Source: JBFWIW01 sp050253535
Lineage (GTDB): Bacteria; Bacillota; Clostridia; Oscillospirales; Oscillospiraceae
Direction of reading: 5' to 3'
DNA: 23,465 nucleotides
NCBI GenBank assembly: GCA_050253535.1
Contig: JBFWIW010000049.1
Location: 1 to 23,465 of the forward strand
A model generated the notes under the pieces. It was not told where the DNA came from. It worked only from the letters and a program-made list of their open reading frames with translations, and searched no databases. Numbering within the stretch: position 1 is the first letter of the stretch; each line of letters starts with the position of its first letter. The position numbers and the translations under genes were made by a program. This document shows, piece after piece, positions 1-5,145 of the stretch.

Positions 1-118
1 CGATACCGGCACAGACACGGGTACGGATACAGGAACAGGTACAGATACAGGAGAAAATATGACCCCTAACGACGGCAGCGGTGTAGGAGACCTTACCGGA
101 ACGAGCACTAATGGTTAA
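1..118 (+). CDS. 3' end of a probable PASTA-type Ser/Thr protein kinase (partial)
   Basis: Frame 2 is open from the window edge to a TAA at 116-118 and encodes a 38-residue tail rich in Thr, Gly and Asp (repeated D-T-G-T units, then ENMTPNDGSGVGDLTG). No catalytic or PASTA domain lies inside the window. The identification as the PrkC/PknB membrane kinase rests on position: in Firmicutes prkC commonly sits directly upstream of rsgA, and clostridial PrkC proteins often end in low-complexity Thr/Pro/Gly tails. The stop overlaps the rsgA start by 8 bases, which suggests translational coupling in one operon. The tail itself is not diagnostic, so another low-complexity surface protein is possible. 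Confidence 0.5.
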   Translation, partial: DTGTDTGTDTGTGTDTGENMTPNDGSGVGDLTGTSTNG

Positions 119-986
119 AGGTACAATAATAAAAGCTCTGAGCGGTTTTTATTATGTTGAGTGCTCAAATGGGACTGTTTGCTGTAAGGCGCGCGGCAAG
201 TTCAGGCGGGAAAAAGTAACGCCGCTCGTCGGTGACGAGGTAATGATAGAGCTGACCGGCGAGAATGGTGTTATATTCGAAGTGCTGCCGAGGCGAAATG
301 TTTTTGTCAGGCCACCGGTCGCAAACATAGACCGCCTGGTAATTATAGCTTCGGCGGTAATTCCTGTCACGGATCCGTTTTTGATAGACAGAATTTCCGC
401 AATCTCTGAAAACTGCGGGTGCGAACCGGTTATCTGCGTTAACAAATGTGACCTGAACCGGGGCGACGAGCTTTTCGGCACGTATTCCGGCTGCGGTTAT
501 ATTACGATACGCACAAGCGCCGTAACGGGCGAGGGGCTAGACGAGCTCCGCTCCGTAATTTCCGGGAAAGTATGCGCTTTTACGGGAAATTCGGGCGTCG
601 GCAAGTCTAGCATACTGAATGCACTGCAGCCAGCCTTCAATGTATCGGTCGGCGAAGTAAGCGACAGGCTTGGCAGGGGCCGTCACACGACCCGCCACGT
701 CGAGCTGTACAGGCTTGACTGCGGTGCCGCCATTATGGACACACCGGGGTTTTCATCCTTTGATACGGACTTAATGGAGCTCACGTCTGCGGAAAACTTA
801 CAGTTTGCGTTTCACGAATTCGAACCGTATATAGGCAAGTGCCGCTTTTCGGACTGCAGCCATGTCAAGGATGAGGGCTGCGCCATCCTTGAGGCTCTGG
901 CGGAGGGCAAAATATCTCCGTCAAGGCATGCAAGCTACGTGAGGCTCTATGAACAGATAAAACAGATCAACGAATGGGAAAAATAG
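111..986 (+). CDS. rsgA: Ribosome small subunit-dependent GTPase A (RsgA/CpgA)
   Basis: A 291-residue circularly permuted GTPase that helps late maturation of the 30S subunit. An N-terminal OB-fold (about residues 1-68) precedes a G domain in the permuted order G4-G5-G1-G3: NKCD at 111-114, P-loop GNSGVGKSS at 159-167 and DTPG at 210-213. The RsgA-type zinc site follows, with C244, C249, H251 and C257. Length and domain order are normal for the family. The ATG overlaps the stop of the upstream probable kinase gene, the usual prkC-rsgA arrangement. In Bacillus subtilis rpe and thiN come next; here they are absent and a perfect hairpin spanning the stop codon closes the unit. Confidence 0.97.
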   Translation: MVKGTIIKALSGFYYVECSNGTVCCKARGKFRREKVTPLVGDEVMIELTGENGVIFEVLPRRNVFVRPPVANIDRLVIIASAVIPVTDPFLIDRISAISENCGCEPVICVNKCDLNRGDELFGTYSGCGYITIRTSAVTGEGLDELRSVISGKVCAFTGNSGVGKSSILNALQPAFNVSVGEVSDRLGRGRHTTRHVELYRLDCGAAIMDTPGFSSFDTDLMELTSAENLQFAFHEFEPYIGKCRFSDCSHVKDEGCAILEALAEGKISPSRHASYVRLYEQIKQINEWEK

Positions 987-1021
987 AGAGAAGCAACCTT
1001 TATGGGTGCTTCTCTCTATTT
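981..1021 (+). terminator. Perfect 15-bp hairpin over the rsgA stop codon
   Basis: Arms 981-995 and 1007-1021 (AAATAGAGAGAAGCA and its exact complement) enclose an 11-base loop. The left arm contains the rsgA stop codon TAG (984-986). Only three T residues end the right arm, so it is either a weak intrinsic terminator or a 3' stabilising stem. Confidence 0.6.
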
Positions 1022-1087
1022 GTAACCGAATGTCCGTCTGCTGAATATAATATTAACAGCGATACTTTAAAAGGGGGGCTGTTAACG

Positions 1088-1246
1088 ATGTGGCGCAGAT
1101 GCAGATGCACCAATAGATTTCTTGGCTACATACTTGCCGGAGCCGGATTACTTATCATTCTGGCACTCCTCCTGCCAAATATTTTTTGGTGGTTTGTCCT
1201 CGGCATCGCAATGATTGCGCTGGGACTTTTTATTATTTGCCACTGA
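1088..1246 (+). CDS. Small two-helix membrane protein of unknown function
   Basis: A 52-residue protein beginning MWRRCRCTNRF, followed by two hydrophobic stretches (about residues 12-30 and 33-50) separated by a short turn at PNIFWW. It is probably a small helical-hairpin membrane protein. I prefer the ATG at 1088 because a strong AAAGGGGGG ribosome binding site lies just upstream; the same frame is open back to an ATG at 974, but that would overlap rsgA and the hairpin and gives no sensible N-terminus. It occupies the place between rsgA and spoVM where rpe and thiN lie in B. subtilis. I do not recognise the family. A spore-membrane role is conceivable from the neighbourhood but is not shown. 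Confidence 0.6.
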   Translation: MWRRCRCTNRFLGYILAGAGLLIILALLLPNIFWWFVLGIAMIALGLFIICH

Positions 1247-1251
1247 ATAGG

Positions 1252-1291
1252 AGTCTGTAAAGGTTGAAACGGGTTTCAACCTTTACAGACT
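1252..1291 (+). terminator. 19-bp perfect inverted repeat after the small membrane gene
   Basis: Arms 1252-1270 and 1273-1291 are perfectly complementary with only two unpaired bases between them, so the real loop is probably CGGG. It begins 5 bases after the stop of the small membrane gene. The T tract is weak (TTAATG). Confidence 0.7.
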
Positions 1292-1405
1292 TAATGCTCG
1301 CGTTGTTCGTTCCCGTGCGTTCAGCCCCAATACAATCTAAATTATGACCATTGATTTTTATGGCCGTGTTGTGCACCTGGTGCGTCGAAAGGAATGAAGT
1401 TAAAT

Positions 1406-1477
1406 ATGAGAATAATCGCCGTAAAATCTCCAAAGATGCTCTCGTATATCCTGCGGATGTTGTTCCGTATTAAATGA
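1406..1477 (+). CDS. spoVM: Stage V sporulation protein M (SpoVM-like micropeptide)
   Basis: A 23-residue peptide, MRIIAVKSPKML followed by SYILRMLFRIK. It aligns without gaps to B. subtilis SpoVM (MKFYTIKLPKFLGGIVRAML...), keeping Lys7, Pro9, Lys10, Leu12, Ile15, Arg17 and the amphipathic helix. SpoVM is known to recognise the positively curved forespore outer membrane and anchor the SpoIVA coat basement layer. Synteny supports the call: spoVM lies a few genes after prkC-rsgA in B. subtilis, and the next gene here is a SipL-like partner of the same layer. An in-frame ATG at 1394 would add four residues, but AAAGGA then abuts the start, so 1406 is preferred. A weak sigma-E-like -10 (AATACAAT, 1329-1336) lies upstream without a good -35. 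The gene is easily missed because of its length. Confidence 0.85.
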   Translation: MRIIAVKSPKMLSYILRMLFRIK

Positions 1478-1492
1478 ATTATGCATTACGCC

Positions 1493-1522
1493 GTCATATC
1501 CGGAATGCTGCCTTAATATATA
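1493..1522 (+). promoter_or_regulatory. Candidate sigma-E promoter for the sipL-like gene
   Basis: GTCATATC (1493-1500) and AATATATA (1515-1522) are separated by 14 bases. This resembles the mother-cell sigma-E pattern (-35 kmATATT, -10 CATACAHT), with a good -35 and a degenerate -10. It lies just before the ribosome binding site of a gene whose family is expressed in the mother cell. This is inference from motif and context only. Confidence 0.3.
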
Positions 1523-1554
1523 TTAGCAGACAAACTGTATAAGGAGAGACGGCT

Positions 1555-3093
1555 ATGGATAATCTTATCGGCAAAGACAGGATACATTACCTCGACGAGG
1601 TTTATACAAACAGTTTTACCCGTGAGTTCTCGGTCGAGTCCATTGTGAAGGACGCTCAGCCGGACATCGGCGAGATACTTGCGACCGACACATCTGTGCT
1701 TCTTCGCAATAAGGAAGCGGAGGATGGCCGCGTATCTGTCGGCGGTGTTATACGCGCGGTCGTACTCTATACGCCTGAAGCCGCTTTCGGAATACGAAAA
1801 ATTGAAATGGAGATACCTTTTTCTGTTGCGGAGGACGATCCGGCAATAAGCCATGATTCAAGGGTCATGGCCTTGGTGTCTGTCTTTTCGTCGGATGCAA
1901 AGACGGTAAACCCCCGCAAGATAGTTTTCCGCGCTGAGCTCTGCTTCGCGGTTAACTGTTTTGACATGCGAGAGGCCCAAATATCTCCATCGCTCGAAAG
2001 CGGCGCCGCACCGGAGGTTGAAATTCTTACTGAGAGCAAGACAGCCTCCATGACAACTGACGTCTGTGAGAAAACATTTGTAGTGTCTGAAAACTTTTCA
2101 CTACCGGATCTTACGCCAGAGGACATACTTTCGATGTACGCTTCCGTCACATGCAATGAGACCAGTATCGTCGGCAGCAGGCTGCTTATTAAGGGCACGG
2201 CAGTACTTCGCGTGCTCTATGCTGATACGCAGGAACAGGGAAGTATACAGAAAGCAGAATATTCCACAGCCTTTTCGCAAGTCGTTGATATGGAGACAGC
2301 CGGCGATAAAACCTCCTGTGATGTCTCAATAATGGTAACGGGAGCATACTTCAACCACGAAGATACGCTTTCCGCGGCGTCCACCGTAATAATGATGGAG
2401 CTTCATGCCGTATGTCAGTGCACGGCGCGTCAGTCCTTTGAAATAAACTACATAAGTGACGTGTACAGCCCTAAATATGCTTGCTCTGCGGAAAACGAGA
2501 AGACCACTCTCTCTGATTATTGCGGGGAAACAAAGATAACGGAGACTCTTCGTGAAACAGTGAAGACGGCTTCACCGCCAAAAAAGGTTGTCAGATGTGA
2601 AATATGCCTTTCTCCGGTGACCCTGACGGCGATGAAAGACACAATTGAACTGAAAACCATGGCGAACGTAACAGTCATTTATGTGACTGAAAACGGCAGA
2701 ACACTTTGTGCCTCCCGAAAATATCCTGTAACGTCAAATATGAAGCCGGAAGCGGGTAAAAAGTATGTAGCATCGGCGTCGGTAGGTGGGGATGTGCTTG
2801 CTTCCCCGGTTACCGAAGGAGTCGATGTCCGCGCCCCGATTGTTTTTACGGTTATGACCTATAAGCTCTGTGAAATAAACGCCGTAAAAAATGTAAATGT
2901 GGATAAGTCTGCCGCAAGAGACATGTCAAAGATCCCTTCGTTATACATACACAGGGTGACCGAGGGAGATTCTCTCTGGGCCCTTGCAAAGAAATACTAT
3001 TCAACGCGCGATCTCATTGCCAAGACAAATGATATTGAACTGACCGACCAGCCGGAACCCTCCGCGATACTGATAATCCCAAAGAAGAGATAG
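1555..3093 (+). CDS. sipL: SipL-like spore coat morphogenesis protein (DUF3794/SPOCS repeats plus LysM)
   Basis: A 512-residue protein. At least two and probably three DUF3794/SPOCS repeats are visible: around residues 40-75 (ILATDTSVLLRNKE...GGVIRAVVLY), 190-225 (ILSMYASVTCNETSIVG...VLRVLYAD) and 345-385 (VRCEICLSPVTLTAMKD...VTVIYV). A C-terminal LysM domain covers about residues 463-512 (HRVTEGDSLWALAKKYY). This architecture and length match clostridial SipL, the functional counterpart of Bacillus SpoVID, whose LysM domain binds SpoIVA to encase the forespore. The ATG is preceded by AAGGAGAG at good spacing. The gene follows spoVM, another SpoIVA partner, and ends in a strong hairpin. No signal peptide is visible, consistent with a mother-cell cytoplasmic protein. 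The orthology call is inferred from architecture; other SPOCS/LysM proteins exist in Clostridia. Confidence 0.85.
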   Translation: MDNLIGKDRIHYLDEVYTNSFTREFSVESIVKDAQPDIGEILATDTSVLLRNKEAEDGRVSVGGVIRAVVLYTPEAAFGIRKIEMEIPFSVAEDDPAISHDSRVMALVSVFSSDAKTVNPRKIVFRAELCFAVNCFDMREAQISPSLESGAAPEVEILTESKTASMTTDVCEKTFVVSENFSLPDLTPEDILSMYASVTCNETSIVGSRLLIKGTAVLRVLYADTQEQGSIQKAEYSTAFSQVVDMETAGDKTSCDVSIMVTGAYFNHEDTLSAASTVIMMELHAVCQCTARQSFEINYISDVYSPKYACSAENEKTTLSDYCGETKITETLRETVKTASPPKKVVRCEICLSPVTLTAMKDTIELKTMANVTVIYVTENGRTLCASRKYPVTSNMKPEAGKKYVASASVGGDVLASPVTEGVDVRAPIVFTVMTYKLCEINAVKNVNVDKSAARDMSKIPSLYIHRVTEGDSLWALAKKYYSTRDLIAKTNDIELTDQPEPSAILIIPKKR

Positions 3094-3127
3094 CTTTAAG
3101 AGGACGGCAAAGGCCGTCCTCTTAAAG
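3094..3127 (+). terminator. Strong hairpin directly after the sipL-like gene
   Basis: Perfect 15-bp arms 3094-3108 and 3113-3127 with loop AAAG start at the base after the stop codon. There is no long T tract. The core arm AGAGGACGGC recurs in the hairpin at 3338-3366. Confidence 0.7.
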
Positions 3128-3337
3128 ACTGTCAAAAAGTTCCGGTTAAAGTCCTCGTCCTTTCATCGTGCGAAAGAATTTTCAAAAATCGCATTGCGCG
3201 TGCGTTATCGATTTTTGAAAATTGTTCAATTACAAGGCTTCCGGCGACATGTGCGGCGGAAGCCTTACCTCTCGAGGCTCCACAGAGCCGAGTACCTTCT
3301 CCCGCCCTTTTCGAAAAACAAGTTTTTCGAAAAGCTG
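3128..3337. other. Non-coding multi-hairpin block between two matching hairpins
   Basis: No credible gene lies here. Three further perfect inverted repeats are present: arms 3177-3191 and 3209-3223 (15 bp, AT-rich, around a GC-rich 17-base loop), arms 3234-3243 and 3257-3266 (10 bp, AAGGCTTCCG), and arms 3307-3318 and 3323-3334 (12 bp, CTTTTCGAAAAA). With the flanking hairpins this makes five stems in about 270 bases. It could be a structured RNA, a dispersed intergenic repeat or a MITE-like element; I cannot distinguish these from one copy. Confidence 0.6.
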
Positions 3338-3366
3338 AAAGAGGACGGCTTAGGCCGTCCTCTTTT
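3338..3366. terminator. Hairpin sharing its arms with the one at 3094-3127
   Basis: Perfect 12-bp arms 3338-3349 and 3354-3365 with loop TTAG, followed by TTG. The arm AGAGGACGGC at 3340-3349 is identical to 3099-3108. It lies just downstream of the stop of the minus-strand Asn/Gln peptide gene, so it may terminate that gene as well as closing the multi-hairpin block. Confidence 0.6.
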
Positions 3367-3381
3367 GTATGTTGTGCCGGT

Positions 3382-3507
3382 TTATCTGCCGTTCTGATTC
3401 TGCTTCTGATTCTGCTGATTCTGCTGATTCTGCTGGTTCTGTCTCTGATTCTGCTGATTCTGCTTCTGATTCTGATTCGCGTTCTGGTTCTGGTTCTTAG
3501 CGGACAT
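3382..3507 (-). CDS. Asn/Gln-repeat micropeptide, function unknown
   Basis: A 41-residue minus-strand peptide that begins MSAKNQNQNANQNQKQNQQN, continues almost entirely as Asn-Gln and Asn-Gln-Gln units with a few Lys/Arg, and ends NGR. A strong ribosome binding site (GGAGGTG, minus strand) lies six bases before the ATG, which argues for real translation rather than a simple repeat. No hydrophobic segment, Cys or recognisable domain is present. Short Asn/Gln-rich basic peptides occur in spore-forming Firmicutes, and gamma-type small acid-soluble spore proteins are also Gln/Asn-rich, but the repeat here does not match the SspE pattern I know. A spore-related role is a guess from composition and from the spoVM-sipL neighbourhood. 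Confidence 0.7.
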   Translation of the reverse strand: MSAKNQNQNANQNQKQNQQNQRQNQQNQQNQQNQKQNQNGR

Positions 3508-3525
3508 AGTTACACCTCCGTTCTT

Positions 3526-3546
3526 TTATGGATATCTTATCCATAA
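3526..3546. repeat. Inverted repeat upstream of the Asn/Gln peptide gene
   Basis: TTATGGATA (3526-3534) and TATCCATAA (3538-3546) flank a 3-base centre. The repeat sits in the divergent region between the minus-strand peptide gene and yebC, about 20 bases before the peptide start. It could be an operator or a 5' leader stem. Confidence 0.45.
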
Positions 3547-3565
3547 ATAAGGGCTTTATACACTC

Positions 3566-3594
3566 TTGAAACGTAAAAAATAATGTGATAAAAT
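3566..3594 (+). promoter_or_regulatory. Sigma-A-type promoter for yebC
   Basis: TTGAAA (3566-3571), a 17-base spacer and TAAAAT (3589-3594) form a near-consensus housekeeping promoter 33 bases before the yebC start. A second -10-like TATAAT at 3601-3606 has no matching -35. Confidence 0.75.
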
Positions 3595-3627
3595 TCCCTG
3601 TATAATAACTTGTTGGGAGAGATATCA

Positions 3628-4356
3628 ATGTCCGGACACTCCAAGTGGCACAATATTCAAAAGACAAAGGGCGCGGCAGACGCCAAGAGGGCTCAGGCCT
3701 TTACAAAAATAGCGCGTGAGATGATCGTTGCAGTAAAAGAAGGTGGGAGCGGAGATCCAGCGAACAATTCCCGACTTGCCGCCGTAATAACAAAGGCAAA
3801 AGCAGCTAATATGCCTAATGACAATATAAAGAGAACAATAGATAAGGCTTTGGGCAGCGGCGCCGGTGACAGCTATGAGAGCATCACTTACGAGGGATAC
3901 GGCCCCTGTGGTGTCGCCGTTATTGTAGATGCGATGACCGATAACCGCAACCGAACAGCGTCCGAAGTACGTCATCTCTTTGATAAGTACGGCGGGAATC
4001 TGGGCGCTACCGGCTGTGTTTCATGGTCGTTTGACAAAAAAGGCGTTATTATAATTGATAATGAGGACGAAGAACTCGACGAGGATACCGTCATGATGGA
4101 TGCCTTGGAGGCCGGGGCGGAGGACATTCAGCCCGACGAGGAGACGTTTGAGGTATATACCGCTCTTGACAGTTTCAGCGCTGTCACAGAGGCTCTCGAA
4201 GGTAAATATAAATTCCTGTCAGCACAGATCGAAATGGTACCCCAGAATTATATTGCGCTTACCGACCCCGAAGATGTAAAAAAATTCGATAAAATGCTTG
4301 AACTCATGGAAGACAATGAAGATATACAGAACGTCTGGCACAACATGGAAGATTAA
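3628..4356 (+). CDS. yebC: YebC/PmpR family protein (TACO1-type translation factor)
   Basis: A 242-residue cytoplasmic protein with the family hallmark N-terminus MSGHSKWHNIQKTKGAADAK and the three-domain YebC length. Further family signatures are visible: PNDNIKRTIDKA near residue 75, YEGYGPCGVAVIVDAMTDNRNRT near 100, and GGNLGATGCVSWSFDKKG near 130. The family was first described as transcription regulators (PmpR). The mitochondrial homologue TACO1 and later bacterial work point to a translation role that relieves ribosome stalling at proline-rich stretches. The frame is open to an upstream TTG at 3610, but GGGAGAGA before the ATG at 3628 and the conserved MSGHSKW start fix the N-terminus. 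It appears monocistronic: it has its own promoter, and a bidirectional terminator follows. Confidence 0.97.
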   Translation: MSGHSKWHNIQKTKGAADAKRAQAFTKIAREMIVAVKEGGSGDPANNSRLAAVITKAKAANMPNDNIKRTIDKALGSGAGDSYESITYEGYGPCGVAVIVDAMTDNRNRTASEVRHLFDKYGGNLGATGCVSWSFDKKGVIIIDNEDEELDEDTVMMDALEAGAEDIQPDEETFEVYTALDSFSAVTEALEGKYKFLSAQIEMVPQNYIALTDPEDVKKFDKMLELMEDNEDIQNVWHNMED

Positions 4357-4519
4357 AATAAACAAGTAGGTAATGCGGAGGGACCCCGCCGACAGGCAGG
4401 ATGCCGCCAAACGGTGAGCCGGCGTTTGCGCAGAAAACCTTGAAACCCATTGTCAGATGGGTCGGGCGCTGGTGTTTCCGGTGCGAGCGGCGGATTTACT
4501 TCGCCCGAAAATGTCAGAG
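4357..4519. other. GC-rich non-coding stretch between yebC and rnpB; candidate structured RNA
   Basis: No supportable gene lies here, yet the segment is markedly more GC-rich than the other intergenic regions. It contains short stems such as ACCCAT (4445-4450) with ATGGGT (4457-4462), and several GCCGGC/GCGG-type runs able to pair. The ends carry AAGTA (4364-4368) and TACTT, which could close a long outer stem. It matches no riboswitch or small RNA consensus I could recall. It is either a structured 3' UTR, an independent small RNA ended by the palindrome that follows, or a dispersed repeat. Confidence 0.35.
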
Positions 4520-4565
4520 ACTCATAAAAAAGTACAGGCAATATTGCCTGTACTTTTTTATGAGT
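4520..4565. terminator. Bidirectional terminator: 46-bp perfect palindrome
   Basis: Positions 4520-4542 are the exact reverse complement of 4543-4565. The core GTACAGGCAAT/ATTGCCTGTAC is flanked by A6 on the left and T6 on the right, so a GC-containing stem followed by a U run forms on either strand. It can end yebC-direction transcription and, on the minus strand, sits directly at the 3' end of rnpB. Its outer bases overlap the P1 helix of RNase P RNA. Confidence 0.9.
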
Positions 4566-4901
4566 AAGTCTGTAAGCCGGATTCTGTATATGACAGCCAT
4601 CTGTCTAGATCTGCCGTTGCCGGCAGATTCAAGCCACCTCCCAAGGACGGCCGGGCCGGCCTTTTGTCCTTCCACGGTGTTGCTCCGGATAGAGTTTACA
4701 GCACCGAAACGTCTCCGTCCGGCGGGTGAGCTCTTACCTCGCCTTTCCACCCTTACCCTCATAAAGAGGGCGGTATATCTCTGTTGCACTTTTCCTGAAG
4801 TTGCCTTCGGCGGGCGTTACCCGCTATCCTTGCCCTTTGGAGCCCGGACTTTCCTCACGCACAGCCTTTCGGCTTGTACCCGCGGCTGCCCAACTTACTC
4901 A
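4562..4901 (-). ncRNA. rnpB: RNase P RNA, bacterial class A
   Basis: Read on the minus strand this is the catalytic RNA of RNase P, which matures tRNA 5' ends. Conserved elements appear in order: the 5' strand of P1 with GAGTAAGTTGGGCAGCC, GAGGAAAGTCCGGGCTCC (CR-I), GATAGCGGGTAACGCCCG, GGTAAGGGTGGAAAGGCGAG (CR-II/III region), GGAGCAACACCGTGG, GGGAGGTGGCTTGA, and near the 3' end ACAGAATCCGGCTTACAG followed by ACTTACTC, which re-pairs with the 5' end as P1. About 340 nt is normal. A consensus promoter lies immediately upstream and the palindromic terminator immediately downstream. The ends are estimated from P1 pairing and may be off by a few bases. Open frames across this interval are spurious. 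Confidence 0.96.
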
Positions 4902-4908
4902 CGTGTTT

Positions 4909-4937
4909 ATTTTACCCTATATGTGCATTTGTGTCAA
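4909..4937 (-). promoter_or_regulatory. Sigma-A promoter of rnpB
   Basis: On the minus strand TTGACA (4932-4937), a 17-base spacer and TAAAAT (4909-4914) give a near-perfect promoter. The predicted start, about 7 bases further, coincides with the first base of the P1 helix near 4901. Confidence 0.88.
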
Positions 4938-4968
4938 ATAAACTAATGGAAACTCAGCCAGATTATGT

Positions 4969-4997
4969 TTGAAAAACACAACTATTAGGGTTATAAT
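4969..4997 (+). promoter_or_regulatory. Sigma-A promoter of the murD leader
   Basis: TTGAAA (4969-4974), a 17-base spacer and a perfect TATAAT (4992-4997). It fires away from the divergent rnpB promoter 32 bases to the left and would produce a leader of about 140 bases before the murD start. Confidence 0.8.
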
Positions 4998-5030
4998 ATA
5001 TGATAATCGTTAATGCGTTTATCATATATT
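4995..5030. repeat. 12-bp inverted repeat overlapping the murD -10 box
   Basis: AATATATGATAA (4995-5006) and its exact complement (5019-5030) are separated by 12 bases. The left arm overlaps the last bases of TATAAT and the right arm covers the start of the transcript, the place expected for a repressor operator. No cognate regulator can be named. Confidence 0.5.
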
Positions 5031-5066
5031 AGACAAATTGCGTCTATGACGCCATGGCTATTTATA

Positions 5067-5129
5067 TTAAGCGCACGTGCGCTTAAGCGGGCGCATGCGC
5101 GATATAATACCTGTTTTGCAGGTATTATA
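5067..5129 (+). promoter_or_regulatory. Structured murD leader: consecutive inverted repeats
   Basis: A 20-bp perfect palindrome TTAAGCGCACGTGCGCTTAA (5067-5086) is followed by the 10-bp palindrome GCGCATGCGC (5091-5100). A hairpin with 11-bp arms comes next, at 5103-5113 (TATAATACCTG) and 5119-5129, loop TTTTG. The last ends 16 bases before the murD ATG, just ahead of its ribosome binding site. These may attenuate or otherwise control murD expression. No known riboswitch consensus is visible. Confidence 0.5.
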
Positions 5130-5145
5130 CATCGGATCGAGGTGT

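Noticed and set aside
3194..3397. 67-residue plus-strand ORF in the multi-hairpin block
   Set aside because: It has no ribosome binding site, runs through three inverted repeats and overlaps the Asn/Gln peptide gene.
3421..3500. Short CTG/ATT tandem repeat resembling a microsatellite or CRISPR-like array
   Set aside because: The units are 6-9 bases with no spacers, and the minus strand reads as an in-frame Asn/Gln peptide with a ribosome binding site.
4376..4510. Possible riboswitch (ZTP, c-di-GMP, TPP) or 6S RNA
   Set aside because: None of the conserved core strings of these classes could be found on either strand; kept only as an unassigned structured segment.
4401..4946. 181-residue plus-strand open frame, and a 91-residue minus frame, over the RNase P RNA
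   Set aside because: The interval is class A RNase P RNA with its own promoter and terminator; the frames are incidental to a GC-rich RNA gene.
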